Of a stretch of 64,000 nucleotides of DNA, positions 1-7,871 are shown in pieces. How positions within the stretch are numbered: the stretch's first letter is position 1; each line of letters begins with the position of its first letter. This DNA is from Methanoculleus methanifontis (GTDB lineage Archaea > Halobacteriota > Methanomicrobia > Methanomicrobiales > Methanoculleaceae), in assembly GCF_030464365.1 (NCBI RefSeq), contig NZ_VCYI01000007.1, positions 62,001-126,000 of the forward strand. The letters run 5' to 3'. The notes under the pieces were generated by a model, which saw only the letters and a program-made list of their open reading frames with translations, did no database searches and was not told where the DNA came from. A program made the position numbers and the translations under genes.

Positions 1-88
1 CTATGAGGAGTTTTATCCGTGCATCCAGCCGGTGGATGATGCTTGTTCGGTAAGCATACCTCTCGATGAAGTAGAGGTCGTCGATCAT
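1..88 (-). CDS. cbiQ: CbiQ/EcfT-type ECF transporter transmembrane protein, N-terminus only
   Basis: This is the first 29 codons of a minus-strand gene that runs off the left edge of the window. The ATG at 86-88 overlaps the TGA stop of cbiO (85-87) in an ATGA junction, so the two are translationally coupled. The translation begins MIDDLYFIERYAYRTS and continues IHRLDARIKLL, which matches the start of CbiQ/EcfT proteins (an acidic, IDxYAY-like opening, then LHxLDPRxKLL). CbiQ is the membrane coupling subunit that links the CbiO ATPase to the substrate-binding membrane component in cobalt or nickel uptake. The family call rests on a short stretch plus the position next to cbiO. Confidence 0.75.
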   Translation of the reverse strand, partial: MIDDLYFIERYAYRTSIIHRLDARIKLLI

Positions 89-918
89 GCTCTTCTCACG
101 TAGGCGTCGAGGAACGACTTCTTCGCGTCCTCGTAGGTGTAGGCCATCTCGATGGCGACGCCGTTCTCCCGGAGCGACCGGATCAGTTTCGGTATGGGCG
201 GCACGTCGAGCCTTGTCCGGGTGAGGAGTTCCGGCCGGGTGAAGACCTCTTCGACCGTCCCGGAGCCCACGATCGTTCCCCTATCCATTACGTAGATGTA
301 GTCCGCCATCTCCGCAACGAGGCCGAGATGATGGGTCGAGAAGACCACCGTCATACCGTACTCCTCGGGCAGCCGGTTGACGAACGCCACGAGATCGGCG
401 ACACCCTGCGGATCGAGCCCCGCGGTCGGTTCGTCGAGCACCAGCACCTGCGGCTCCATCGCGAGGATGCCGGCAATGGCAACCCGTTTCTTCTCGCCGC
501 CCGAGAGGTGGTGCGGCACGCGCTCGCGCAGGTCCTCGATCCCGAGGAGGTGCAGGGCCTCCTCGATGCGGTGGGTGACCGTCTCGTCGTCGAGACCGAG
601 GTTCGTCGGGCCGAACGCAACGTCCTGCTCCACGGTGGGGGAGAAGATCTGGTCGTCGGGGTTCTGGAAGACAAGCCCGACAAGTTTGCGCACCTCGCGG
701 ACGTTCTCCCTCGTGATAGGCTCGCCCCTGACCAGCACCTCGCCGGACGTGGGTTTGAGGATGCCGTTGAAGTGCTTGAAAAGCGTGCTCTTCCCTGCAC
801 CGTTCGGCCCGATGACGGCGATGCGGGACTTTCGCTCCGCAACGAAGTTCACGCCCTCGAGGGCGCGGACGTCGCCGCGGTAGATATGGGTGAGGTCGCG
901 AGTCTCGAGCAGGTGCAT
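85..918 (-). CDS. cbiO: Cobalt/nickel ECF transporter ATP-binding protein CbiO
   Basis: A 277-residue ABC ATPase that energises metal (Co2+ or Ni2+) uptake from the cytoplasmic side of the membrane. Walker A GPNGAGKST is at residues 37-45, a Q-loop FQNPDDQIF near 84-92, the signature LSGGE at 138-142, Walker B VLVLDEPTAGLD near 158-169, and the switch histidine in STHHLGL near 195. The FQNPDDQ Q-loop and the roughly 280-residue length are typical of CbiO/EcfA. Methanogens need cobalt for corrinoids and nickel for F430 and hydrogenases. The gene precedes cbiQ with overlapping start and stop. Its usual upstream partners cbiM and intact cbiN are absent, and a damaged PDGLE-type gene sits at 946-1245. 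The substrate cannot be fixed from this subunit alone. Confidence 0.93.
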   Translation of the reverse strand: MHLLETRDLTHIYRGDVRALEGVNFVAERKSRIAVIGPNGAGKSTLFKHFNGILKPTSGEVLVRGEPITRENVREVRKLVGLVFQNPDDQIFSPTVEQDVAFGPTNLGLDDETVTHRIEEALHLLGIEDLRERVPHHLSGGEKKRVAIAGILAMEPQVLVLDEPTAGLDPQGVADLVAFVNRLPEEYGMTVVFSTHHLGLVAEMADYIYVMDRGTIVGSGTVEEVFTRPELLTRTRLDVPPIPKLIRSLRENGVAIEMAYTYEDAKKSFLDAYVRRA

Positions 919-945
919 GATGGCAAAATGTGGGTTTTCAGGTAT

Positions 946-1245
946 CTAGTTATCGGGCCGTGCGGAGACCCTGGCAACGGTGAATACCAGCACCAGCGCC
1001 AGAATCGTGCCGATCACGGCCGCAAGCATTTATCCGGGCTTATCCATGCCGGGGATGTTGTAGTCTGGTATGAACGCTTCGTACGAGAAGTCGTTCTCGG
1101 TCGCGGCGATTGCCTGCTCCTCTGCGGTGCCGGCGGCGACCACGGCGACCACGGCGACCACCGGTATCTTCTCCTCTCCCACCGAACGCCGTGGCCACCG
1201 CCGGGCGAGAGCGATGAAGATGAGGGCGATGACCCATTGGTATAA
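946..1245 (-). pseudogene. Broken PDGLE/CbiN-like small membrane subunit
   Basis: On the minus strand one reading frame encodes a segment ending AEEQAIAATENDF, SYEAFIPDYNIPG and MDKPG, then an in-frame TAA (1030-1032). It resumes directly at ATG (1027-1029) with MLAAVIGTILALVLVFTV and ends at a TAG (946-948). PDYxxPG followed by a glycine-containing transmembrane helix is the end of PDGLE-domain/CbiN-like subunits, so the two parts appear to be one domain cut by a stop codon. The N-terminal helix WVIALIFIALA runs into arginine-rich sequence before a 9-base triplication, suggesting a further frame change. It lies 28 bases upstream of cbiO, where this subunit belongs. A sequencing error or translational coupling across TAAATG is possible. 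Confidence 0.6.
1135..1161. repeat. Three perfect tandem copies of a 9-base unit
   Basis: The unit GGCGACCAC occurs at 1135-1143, 1144-1152 and 1153-1161. It is in-frame and encodes repeated Val-Val-Ala on the minus strand inside the broken PDGLE-like gene. It is a likely slippage expansion. Confidence 0.85.
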
Positions 1246-1319
1246 ATGCGTCAGGATATGCTCAGTGCACCTGATTGTATTGCTTCTTTGTGCAAATACT
1301 GTCAGGCAATACGCCAGCA

Positions 1320-2486
1320 TCAATCAGTGAGAATCCGGCGTACCCCTGATGCGAAAAGTATGCCCATTGCCCTGGCCAATGCGGGTTTCAGGGCGAGTTT
1401 GCGGAGCAGGGTGCCCGGCCGATCCATGTCGCCGTGCTCCACGATCGTCCTGATGAGGTCCGGGTTGTCGAGGGCCCGGCAGAGGCGGTCGATATCCTCC
1501 GGGGTCATCTTCTGCCGCATGCGAAGCGCCTTCATCCCGATATCGAGTTCTTTCCCGAAATCATCCTTCCAACGCCGCTCGTAGTCGCGGAGGCTCCCGT
1601 CGTCGAACGCCCCGCGCGCTACGCACTCCGCCGCGACGGCGGCGGCGTGTTTCGCCGACCGGATGCCGGTGTAGACCCCTCCGCCCGACGTGGGCTTCGC
1701 GAACCCCGCCGCGTCGCCGACGAAGAGTGCCCGGCGGCCATAGGTCTGCGGCATGACTCCGAGCGGGATGACTCCGCTCGCGAGGTGGAGCGAATTTTGC
1801 CCGTACCGGGAGATGAACCGGTCGAAGTGGTCTTTCGCGTGCTCCCGGGCACAGAGGCCGATACGTGCCCGGGTCGCCGAGACCGGGATCACCCACCCGA
1901 AGAAATCGGGCGAGGCGTTGGGGTGGAGTTCCACGTAGCGCGGGTCCATCTCGTGGGGAACCTCCGCCTGCACCCCGGCGAGGTAGAGCACAGGGCGCTG
2001 CAGGCCAAGCATGCGGGCGACGGAACTCCGCGGCCCGTCGGCGGCGATCAGGAGGCGGAACGGGATCTCCTCGCGCCCGCGGACGCCCCGGGTCAGGAGT
2101 GAGGAGCCGCTGATGCCCGACGCGCTGGTCTTCAAGCGGAACTCCACCCCGGCGTCCGCCGCCTTTTTTGCCATCTCCCGGTCGAGGAGGCACCGGTCGA
2201 CGACGTAGGCCTTTGTGACCCCCGCATCGAAGAGGAGTTCCCCCCCAAGACCCGAGACCATCCGGGCGCCGGTCACCTCGTTTGTGATCGGGCGTTTCGA
2301 AACATCGCATTCGGTAAAAGCAGATGCGGAGAGCAGTCCCGCGCACTGCACGGGGTAGCCGATCGTTCCGTGCTCCTCGATACAGATCGTCTTGAGCCCC
2401 TCCTCCGCGCACGCCCGCGCCGCGGCGCTCCCGGCAGGCCCCGCGCCCACAACGACAACATCCCAGACCAGAGTATCATGCCCCAC
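1320..2486 (-). CDS. Geranylgeranyl reductase family flavoprotein
   Basis: A 388-residue FAD-dependent reductase of the digeranylgeranylglycerophospholipid reductase/GG-reductase superfamily, which saturates the isoprenoid chains of archaeal ether lipids. The dinucleotide-binding motif VVGAGPAGSAAA is near residues 12-23. An ExHxxIGxPVQCAGLL segment with the family cysteine is at 37-52 (Cys48). FFGWVIP near 195 corresponds to the conserved substrate-cavity motif, and FVGDAAGFAKPTSGGG near 255-270 is the second FAD motif. The C-terminus (KLALKPALARAMG) is probably amphipathic. Several paralogs are usual in methanogens, so the exact substrate (archaeol precursor, menaquinone-like or dolichol chain) is not fixed. 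The start at 2484-2486 gives a canonical N-terminus a few residues before the Rossmann fold. Confidence 0.85.
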   Translation of the reverse strand: MGHDTLVWDVVVVGAGPAGSAAARACAEEGLKTICIEEHGTIGYPVQCAGLLSASAFTECDVSKRPITNEVTGARMVSGLGGELLFDAGVTKAYVVDRCLLDREMAKKAADAGVEFRLKTSASGISGSSLLTRGVRGREEIPFRLLIAADGPRSSVARMLGLQRPVLYLAGVQAEVPHEMDPRYVELHPNASPDFFGWVIPVSATRARIGLCAREHAKDHFDRFISRYGQNSLHLASGVIPLGVMPQTYGRRALFVGDAAGFAKPTSGGGVYTGIRSAKHAAAVAAECVARGAFDDGSLRDYERRWKDDFGKELDIGMKALRMRQKMTPEDIDRLCRALDNPDLIRTIVEHGDMDRPGTLLRKLALKPALARAMGILFASGVRRILTD

Positions 2487-2584
2487 ACACGTGAGTTTCC
2501 GGTGCCGGTTGCCTGTCCCTGTGGTGCAGGCCGGCGGGCCGGTTCCTGAGTAGAGTGGACGTTCGGTGACTTAAAAGGGAGCGG

Positions 2585-3080
2585 ATGGGGTGGGGACGTT
2601 ACATGTCACATCCAGGCATGCGATCCATAGGGAGTGCGACGCCTGGGAACGCAATAGACCGGTCGCCCGAAATAGGGGGAGGTCTTCGTTTTTTTGTGGG
2701 TATTAGCGGGAAGATAAACCGTGGGAAATCCCGTAGAGTGGATCTTGGGAATATCGCCGTTGGGGGGTGGGGACAGGGGAGGGGGGGCATGCCCCCCTCC
2801 CCGTCAGCCCCTCCCCTATGGCGATATCCAATGGAAATCCGTGTACTGGGGTTTGCAATGTTCCAACGAACGGCTGGAGTATATAGGCACAACCCCCTCT
2901 GGTCCCTCGCTGCACGGCTCTCCACATGGCCTAGAGAGGTGCGATCGTGTGCCCCCCGCCCCCGCACCTTCGGTGCTCCTGCTCCGTTCCGTCGGAACGT
3001 CGCACCCTCCGGCCCATCGCACCCCATGGCCCGCCAACCTCGTCTCCACAGCTGCGTATTTGACGGATCATGCCCCAAGT
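2585..3080. repeat. Modular hairpin intergenic element, copy A
   Basis: This gene-free stretch between two divergent genes carries a near-symmetrical block around 2745-2832. ATATCGCC and GGCGATATCC arms flank a perfect palindrome of six G, CATG and six C at 2782-2797. The core TATGGCGATATCC followed by ATGGAAATCCGTGTA (2817-2845) recurs in copies D and E. Hairpin GCACCTTCGGTGC (2964-2976) is followed by linker CTCCTGCTCCG and hairpin GTTCCGTCGGAAC (2986-2998). Translations here are low-complexity shadows in all frames. The promoter for the downstream pth2 gene must also lie in the last part of this stretch. Confidence 0.7.
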
Positions 3081-3088
3081 AGTACGAA

Positions 3089-3451
3089 ATGCCTGATATA
3101 CGGGAGTTCAAGTGGAAGCAGTGCCTGATCGTGCGCGGCGACATCAAGATGAGTTGCGGCAAGAAGTGCGCGCAGATCGCTCACGCCGCCATCGGGGCAT
3201 ATGAGAAGGCCGACAAACTTGCGAGGAAGGCCTGGTTCGACGAGGGGCAGAAGAAGGTGGTGCTGAAGGCTTCGGCCGAGCGGCAGCTTTTTGAACTCAA
3301 GACGATCGCGGATCGGGCGGGCATACCCGCGTCGATCATCCAGGACGCCGGGATGACCGAGATCCCGCCGGGAACCGTGACGGCGCTCGGCCTCGGCCCC
3401 GCCCGCTCCGAAGACCTCGACCGGATCACCGGAGACCTCTCCCTGCTATGA
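3089..3451 (+). CDS. pth2: Peptidyl-tRNA hydrolase, archaeal Pth2 type
   Basis: A 120-residue cytoplasmic enzyme that cleaves peptidyl-tRNA released from stalled ribosomes. The sequence follows the Pth2 pattern: KQCLIVRGDIKMSCGKKCAQ near residues 10-29, AHAAIGAYEKA after it, KVVLKA near 56, and DAGMTEIPPGTVTALGLGP near 86-104. Length and the C-terminal GLGPA segment match the archaeal and eukaryotic family, not bacterial Pth. The stop overlaps the start of truD (ATGA), so the two form a translationally coupled tRNA-related operon. The ATG at 3089 is the only start consistent with the usual short N-terminus. Confidence 0.95.
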   Translation: MPDIREFKWKQCLIVRGDIKMSCGKKCAQIAHAAIGAYEKADKLARKAWFDEGQKKVVLKASAERQLFELKTIADRAGIPASIIQDAGMTEIPPGTVTALGLGPARSEDLDRITGDLSLL

Positions 3452-4719
3452 TGCCCTCACCCCATCCTCTCGAGCAGGACCTCGGGATGCGCTACTACGC
3501 GTCCGATGCTCCCGGTATCGGCGGGCGGCTCCGGGCCAGCCCCGCCGACTTCGTCGTCGATGAACTCCCGCTCCCGATCGCCGACCCGGACGGCCCCTAC
3601 CTCATCTGCAGGCTCACCAAGACGAACTGGGAACTCCAGCGGGCGGTCAAGGAGATTGCAAAGCGGCTCAGCGTCAGCCACCGGCGGATCGCCTGGGCAG
3701 GGACGAAGGACAAGAACGCGGTGACCACCCAGCTCATATCGATCTACAACCTCACGCCGGAGGCCGTCGGACAGGTGCACCTTGCGGACATCTCGCTCGA
3801 GGTCGTCGGGCGGTCGCAGCACGCGCTTTCCCTCGGCAGCCTCGCGGGCAACCGGTTCGATATCGTCATCCGCGACTGCATCGAAGACGGCCTCCCGGCG
3901 CGGGTGCAGGCGGCGACGGAGGTGGCGTCCACCGGGATACCGAACTACTACGGGCTGCAGCGGTTTGGCGTCGTCCGGCCGGTCACGCACCTGGTCGGTG
4001 AGAGGATCCTCAAGGGCGACTACGAAGGCGCCGTGGTCACGTATATCGGCCGGGCCTACCCCCGGGAGCCGGAGGAGGTCGGGCGCGCCCGGACGCATTT
4101 TGCCGAGACCCGCGATGCACGAGCGGCGCTCGCCGACCTCCCCGTCCGGATGACCTACGAGCGAGCGATGGCGAACCACCTCGTCGCGAACCCCGGCGAC
4201 TACGCCGGCGCGCTCCGGGTGCTCCCCCCGAAACTCCTCTCGCTCCTCGTGAGCGCATACCAGTCCTACCTCTTCAACCGCGCACTCTCTTCGCGCATAG
4301 ACGCCGGCATGTCGCTCACCGAGCCTGAACCTGGCGACCGGCTCCTCTTTTCAGGCGGCCGCGAGGATATCGTCTCCGTGCGGAACCGGCAGGCGGCCCT
4401 GATGCATGTTCGCCGCGGTCGGTGCCGGATCGCCCTGTTCATCCCCGGAGCCGAACCGGTAGTATCGCACGGGCCGATGGATGAGATCCTGCAGGAACTG
4501 ATGACCGAGTCGGGCATCGATGCCGGGGACTTCGAACGCGCCTCCCGGTTCGTGAAGACGGCGTTTGCCGGTGTTCTGAGACCGATCAGCCTCTCCGCCG
4601 ACGTGGAGACGGACGTGTCCGGTGTGGACGTCCGGCTCAAATTCACGCTCCCTCCCGGCCACTACGCGACGACGGTCTGCCGGGAGTACATGAAGGCCGA
4701 TCCGTACGTGATGATCTAG
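3448..4719 (+). CDS. truD: tRNA pseudouridine(13) synthase TruD
   Basis: A 423-residue pseudouridine synthase that modifies U13 of tRNA. The catalytic aspartate lies in AGTKDKNAVTTQ (Asp88), and NYYGLQRFGVVRPVTHLVG near 170-188 is the TruD signature. The inserted TRUD domain and the C-terminal LPPGHYATTVCREYMK motif are present, so the protein appears complete. The start ATG overlaps the pth2 stop by four bases. A second in-frame ATG follows immediately, so the true N-terminus may be one residue shorter. Confidence 0.95.
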   Translation: MMPSPHPLEQDLGMRYYASDAPGIGGRLRASPADFVVDELPLPIADPDGPYLICRLTKTNWELQRAVKEIAKRLSVSHRRIAWAGTKDKNAVTTQLISIYNLTPEAVGQVHLADISLEVVGRSQHALSLGSLAGNRFDIVIRDCIEDGLPARVQAATEVASTGIPNYYGLQRFGVVRPVTHLVGERILKGDYEGAVVTYIGRAYPREPEEVGRARTHFAETRDARAALADLPVRMTYERAMANHLVANPGDYAGALRVLPPKLLSLLVSAYQSYLFNRALSSRIDAGMSLTEPEPGDRLLFSGGREDIVSVRNRQAALMHVRRGRCRIALFIPGAEPVVSHGPMDEILQELMTESGIDAGDFERASRFVKTAFAGVLRPISLSADVETDVSGVDVRLKFTLPPGHYATTVCREYMKADPYVMI

Positions 4720-4730
4720 GCTTCAGTGTC

Positions 4731-4736
4731 AAAAAA
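4731..4736 (-). terminator. T-run after the RibD-like gene
   Basis: Six consecutive A on the plus strand, read as T6 on the minus strand, lie 18 bases after the stop of the minus-strand reductase and within the 34-base gap to convergent truD. Archaeal termination commonly uses such U-tracts without a strong hairpin. Confidence 0.45.
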
Positions 4737-4753
4737 GGATTATTCGTGGGGGA

Positions 4754-5434
4754 CTAGGTGGAATACAACACGTCCCACTCGGTGACCAGGTTGCTCCCGC
4801 ACATGAAGTGGCGCTTTAAGGAGAGCCGGAACATCTCATCTTCGGTCTCGATATGCATGCCCCCGACGAGCGACGGGGTGTCGGCGCCGCCGACGATGAA
4901 CGGCAGGTGAATCAGGCGTATCTCGTCGACGAGGCGGTGGTTCAGCATCGACCAGTTCAGCGTCGGCCCTCCCTCGATCATCATTCGGTCGACGCCGTAG
5001 TCTCTTTTCAGACTGCTCATCAGTTCCGGCAGGTCGACGTCTTTCTCGCCAACGACGACGACGTCGACGCCGCGTTCGCGGAGCCGGGCAACATTCTCCG
5101 CCGGCGCGGCCTCGCTGACGGCGACGACCGTTTTTGCGTCAGGCCCGAGGACGTTTGCGTCCGCCGGGATATCCGCCCGGCTGCTCGGAATGACGCGGAG
5201 CGGGCTTTTTCCCTCGACTAGCCTGACCGTCAGGAAGGAGTTGTCGATCCTGATGGTGTTTGCCCCTACCATGATGGCGTCGTATTCCGCCCGGGTCCGG
5301 TGAAGGAGGAGTTCGGTTTCAGGAGCCATATACTTCATGAGGATCTTGCTCGAAGCCCCGCGTTTCAGGGTGAGTTTCCCGTCGACGGTGATCTCCGACA
5401 TCATGAGCACGTGCGGCCTGTCGTGTTCTGGCAT
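4754..5434 (-). CDS. 2,5-diamino-6-ribosylamino-pyrimidinone 5'-phosphate reductase (RibD reductase-like)
   Basis: A 226-residue single-domain NADPH-dependent reductase of the RibD C-terminal family. It reduces the ribosyl side chain of the diaminopyrimidinone phosphate on the way to riboflavin and F420. Family marks are MMSEITVDGKL near residues 10-20, YDAIMVGANTIRIDNSFLTVR near 51-71, and MIEGGPTLNWSML near 150-162 followed by VDEIRLIHLPFIVGG. There is no N-terminal deaminase domain, which is normal in archaea. It is convergent with truD and divergent from the phosphatidyltransferase gene. DHFR-like RibD paralogs with other roles exist, so the pathway step is inferred from family and size. 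Confidence 0.88.
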   Translation of the reverse strand: MPEHDRPHVLMMSEITVDGKLTLKRGASSKILMKYMAPETELLLHRTRAEYDAIMVGANTIRIDNSFLTVRLVEGKSPLRVIPSSRADIPADANVLGPDAKTVVAVSEAAPAENVARLRERGVDVVVVGEKDVDLPELMSSLKRDYGVDRMMIEGGPTLNWSMLNHRLVDEIRLIHLPFIVGGADTPSLVGGMHIETEDEMFRLSLKRHFMCGSNLVTEWDVLYST

Positions 5435-5577
5435 TGGAATTCGTTCCCGGTGATCTATCTGGCGGGAGCGTTTATGAATTTGGTGATTTTAGCCCGTAAA
5501 CGGTATTCCGGGTGAAGTGTTGCGCTCTCGTCCATCAGAGCAAAGGTTAAACTCCTTTCGAGCAGATAAAATATGCG

Positions 5578-6210
5578 ATGAATATAACCTCCCTGCGGCC
5601 GAAATTCATCAAATATACGGAGCCAATCGCGTCGTTTTTTATACGGCTGGGTGTTACGCCGAACCAGGTCTCGGTGCTCTCCGTGCTCTTCGGTTTTTCG
5701 TGCGCACTTGCCTTTGCCGGTCGGCACTTCCTCGCAGGCAGCCTGCTCCTGTTCGTCTCGGCGATCCTCGACCTGGTGGACGGCAACGTCGCCCGGAAGA
5801 ATCACACTGAGAGCCGGTTCGGGGCGGTCTTCGACTGGATCGCCGACAAATACGTCGACGCGGCGGTCATCCTCGGCGTGGGGTTCTCCGGCATCCCCAT
5901 TGTCAGCCATCTCATCGACGTCCCGCCGGTTGCCGACTTCGGTGTCGTGGGGCTGGCGCTCGCGGGATCGCTGATGAACACCTTCATCAAGCCGGTCACA
6001 TACGCGGAGATCGGGTATTCCGAGAGGATCGCCGGGAAGATCGAGGATCCCCTTGAAGGAGTCGGTTTCTTCGGCAGGCCCGAGACGATCCTCGTGCTGG
6101 TTCTCGGCGGCGTGACCGGACTCCTCTGGGTCTCGGTGCTCCTCATCGCGGTTTGCACGAACCTCTCCGCGATCCAGCGGGTCTTCTACCTCTACCGGCG
6201 GTATTCCTGA
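5578..6210 (+). CDS. CDP-alcohol phosphatidyltransferase (archaeal phospholipid head-group synthase)
   Basis: A 210-residue integral membrane enzyme with about six helices that transfers a phospho-archaeol-type group from a CDP-lipid to an alcohol such as inositol phosphate. The full catalytic signature is visible: Asp65-x2-Asp68-Gly69-x2-Ala72-Arg73, then Gly82-x3-Asp86-x3-Asp90 (DLVDGNVAR ... GAVFDWIAD). The substrate is uncertain; archaetidylinositol phosphate synthase is the nearest likely role at this length. A TATA-like GATAAAATATGCG directly precedes the ATG at 5578, so a longer leader is unlikely unless the promoter is further upstream. Confidence 0.88.
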   Translation: MNITSLRPKFIKYTEPIASFFIRLGVTPNQVSVLSVLFGFSCALAFAGRHFLAGSLLLFVSAILDLVDGNVARKNHTESRFGAVFDWIADKYVDAAVILGVGFSGIPIVSHLIDVPPVADFGVVGLALAGSLMNTFIKPVTYAEIGYSERIAGKIEDPLEGVGFFGRPETILVLVLGGVTGLLWVSVLLIAVCTNLSAIQRVFYLYRRYS

Positions 6211-6239
6211 CCGGCTCGCAGATCTTTTTTGGGCCTTGA

Positions 6240-6525
6240 GGAAGCGTGGCGGATGGGCGTTGCAGCCCGCATCCCGACGCTGCTCAAACTGTGCCCCTTC
6301 AACTTTCGCGGCTTCGCGTTCTTCGAAGACCTTCGGTCTTCTCAAACTCCGGATGTCCCATCCGTCGCACTTCGCGTGAGGCCGTATCATCGCCTATAAA
6401 CTGTTAGCTCACGCGAAGTGCGACTGGCCGAAGGGTGCGACTGCCGGAACGGCAGGAGCATGAGAAAACGCGAAGCGTTTTCGGGGCAGGAGCATGAGAA
6501 GACCGAAGGTCTTCGAAGAACGACA
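6240..6525. repeat. Nested inverted repeat with hairpin-linker modules, copy B
   Basis: This stretch lies between the convergent phosphatidyltransferase and artA genes. A perfect 28-base inverted repeat pairs 6317-6344 with 6495-6522. Inside it a perfect 17-base inverted repeat pairs 6364-6380 with 6408-6424 and contains CACTTCGCGTGAG. Further hairpins are CTGCCGGAACGGCAG (6441-6455) and AAAACGC-GAA-GCGTTTT (6465-6481). The linker CAGGAGCATGAG occurs at 6453-6464 and 6487-6498. No coding frame is credible. Confidence 0.8.
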
Positions 6526-6561
6526 CTCAGGATGCGGCTGCCGGGCACTTCCCGCCCGGCA

Positions 6562-7386
6562 TCAGCGTTTGGTCTTCCCAGCATTTGGCCGGACAATCCG
6601 CTCCACTTCGTCGCGGTAGAGCCGGTAGAGGTTCTCGGCGAGGGTGCCGAGCTGGGGCAGGATCATGAAGAGAGCGTACGCGAGGATCACGAGAAAGATG
6701 AGCGCCCCAAGTTCTGCCATGACGTTGTGCGCCCAGAAGAAACTCTCGTACCCGAATTCACCGTTGCCGGCGATATCGGGGAGGTAGGGGAACCACTGTT
6801 CGGTGTAGGCCGTGATCACGAAGACGTTCCGTACGATATTGAGGATGTAGATCGTCGGGAAGACAATGAAGAAGCCGGCGATCTTCTGCTTCAATGTCGA
6901 CTGCACGCCCCAGGCGACCCCGAGCATGATCGCGATGCTCTGGATGCCGGTGCAGGCAAGGATGATCTCGGTCTGGAACCCGTTGCGCTCCATCAGGTTC
7001 CAGGCCTGGAAGGTTACGGGGTAGCCGACCGCTGCGAGCGCCGCCGAGGTCTGGTCGGAGACGACAGCAATCAGCCAGTCCCCGAGTGCAGGTATGTAGC
7101 CGAAGGGAGCGTAGATCAGGAATGCTACGGCAGCTATCGTCGAGATCTGCATCACCCGGGGGTCATCACGGAGCAGGTATTTTCCGGTGATGTAGAGGAA
7201 GGGTACCGAGAGGACGGCTATCGCCGGGTACATGAAGTTATTGAGGGAGAAGTAGTGGGGGAGTTCGAGGAAGAGATATCCGACGATACTTGCCCACCCG
7301 CCGAGTGCAAAGTACTTCCTGAACCTGCCCGGGATGAGAAAGACGAGAAAGCAGATGCAGGAGATCAGCACCAGGTAATCCTTCAT
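6562..7386 (-). CDS. artA: Archaeosortase A
   Basis: A 274-residue polytopic membrane protein of the exosortase/archaeosortase family. It cleaves PGF-CTERM surface proteins and attaches them to membrane lipid on the outer face. The catalytic residues are visible: Cys145 in ILACTGIQS, Arg186 in NIVRNVFV and His220 in FFWAHNVMAE. Seven or eight hydrophobic segments surround them. The start is supported by AAGGGTAAAGG just upstream of the ATG and a TATA-like AAATAATTATAG further up. It is divergent from tfs. Two proteins near 57.4-59.3 kb carry C-terminal PGF signals and are likely substrates. No dedicated neighbour points to a special variant. Confidence 0.93.
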   Translation of the reverse strand: MKDYLVLISCICFLVFLIPGRFRKYFALGGWASIVGYLFLELPHYFSLNNFMYPAIAVLSVPFLYITGKYLLRDDPRVMQISTIAAVAFLIYAPFGYIPALGDWLIAVVSDQTSAALAAVGYPVTFQAWNLMERNGFQTEIILACTGIQSIAIMLGVAWGVQSTLKQKIAGFFIVFPTIYILNIVRNVFVITAYTEQWFPYLPDIAGNGEFGYESFFWAHNVMAELGALIFLVILAYALFMILPQLGTLAENLYRLYRDEVERIVRPNAGKTKR

Positions 7387-7514
7387 CCTTTACCCTTCGG
7401 CGTATCCGGCTATAATTATTTGTGCACCAGTTCAGCCCGGGTCGCCTGTCGTGCAAACTGATCGTGCGGCATGACCAAGAATTAATTGCGATTGCCGCCC
7501 TATTCATTATAATG

Positions 7515-7826
7515 ATGTTCTGTCCACAGTGCAAAGGTCTGATGATATCGTCTGGTGGTCAGCTGAAATGCAAAAAATGTGGCTATATTCGGGATATTGA
7601 TGACTCGGACCGGTTAAAGAAGACAGACAAACGCGTGGAGAAAGAGATCACCATCGTCGACGAAGAGGACAAGATAGCGACCCTCCCTACCGCGACCATC
7701 AAGTGCCCGGAGTGCGACTGCACGACGGCTTTCTGGTGGCTGCGACAGCTGCGTGCGGCGGATGAGAGCGAGGTCAGGTTCTTCCGGTGCACCGCCTGCG
7801 GCAAGACCTGGCGCGAGTACGATTAG
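7515..7826 (+). CDS. tfs: Transcription factor S (TFIIS/RPB9-like RNA cleavage factor)
   Basis: A 103-residue archaeal transcript-cleavage factor that inserts into the RNA polymerase funnel and rescues backtracked complexes. The N-terminal zinc ribbon has Cys3, Cys6, Cys19 and Cys22 (CPQC, CKKC). The C-terminal zinc ribbon has Cys64, Cys67, Cys92 and Cys95 (CPEC, CTAC). The acidic tip Asp83-Glu84 in QLRAADESE is the pair that coordinates catalytic Mg2+, so cleavage activity is expected. ATG codons at 7512 and 7515 are adjacent; the second gives the usual MFCPQC start. An AT-rich stretch just upstream suggests a short leader. Confidence 0.94.
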   Translation: MFCPQCKGLMISSGGQLKCKKCGYIRDIDDSDRLKKTDKRVEKEITIVDEEDKIATLPTATIKCPECDCTTAFWWLRQLRAADESEVRFFRCTACGKTWREYD

Positions 7827-7849
7827 GCTGGAGCCGTTTAATTGATGTT

Positions 7850-7871
7850 GCCCCTTTAGGGGCGTATTTTT
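7850..7871 (+). terminator. Hairpin plus T-run after tfs
   Basis: GCCCC-TTTA-GGGGC (7850-7863) is followed within four bases by T5 (7867-7871), 24 bases after the tfs stop. This is a good intrinsic-terminator shape. Confidence 0.7.

Noticed and set aside
2599-3162. 187-codon minus-strand frame in the gap before pth2
   Set aside because: It crosses repeat element A and the start of pth2, and its sequence is low-complexity proline/glycine/arginine with no conserved pattern.
6240-6525. CRISPR-like repeat structure
   Set aside because: Units are hairpins with a short linker of 12 bases, not identical 25-40-base direct repeats with uniform unique spacers, and no cas genes are present.
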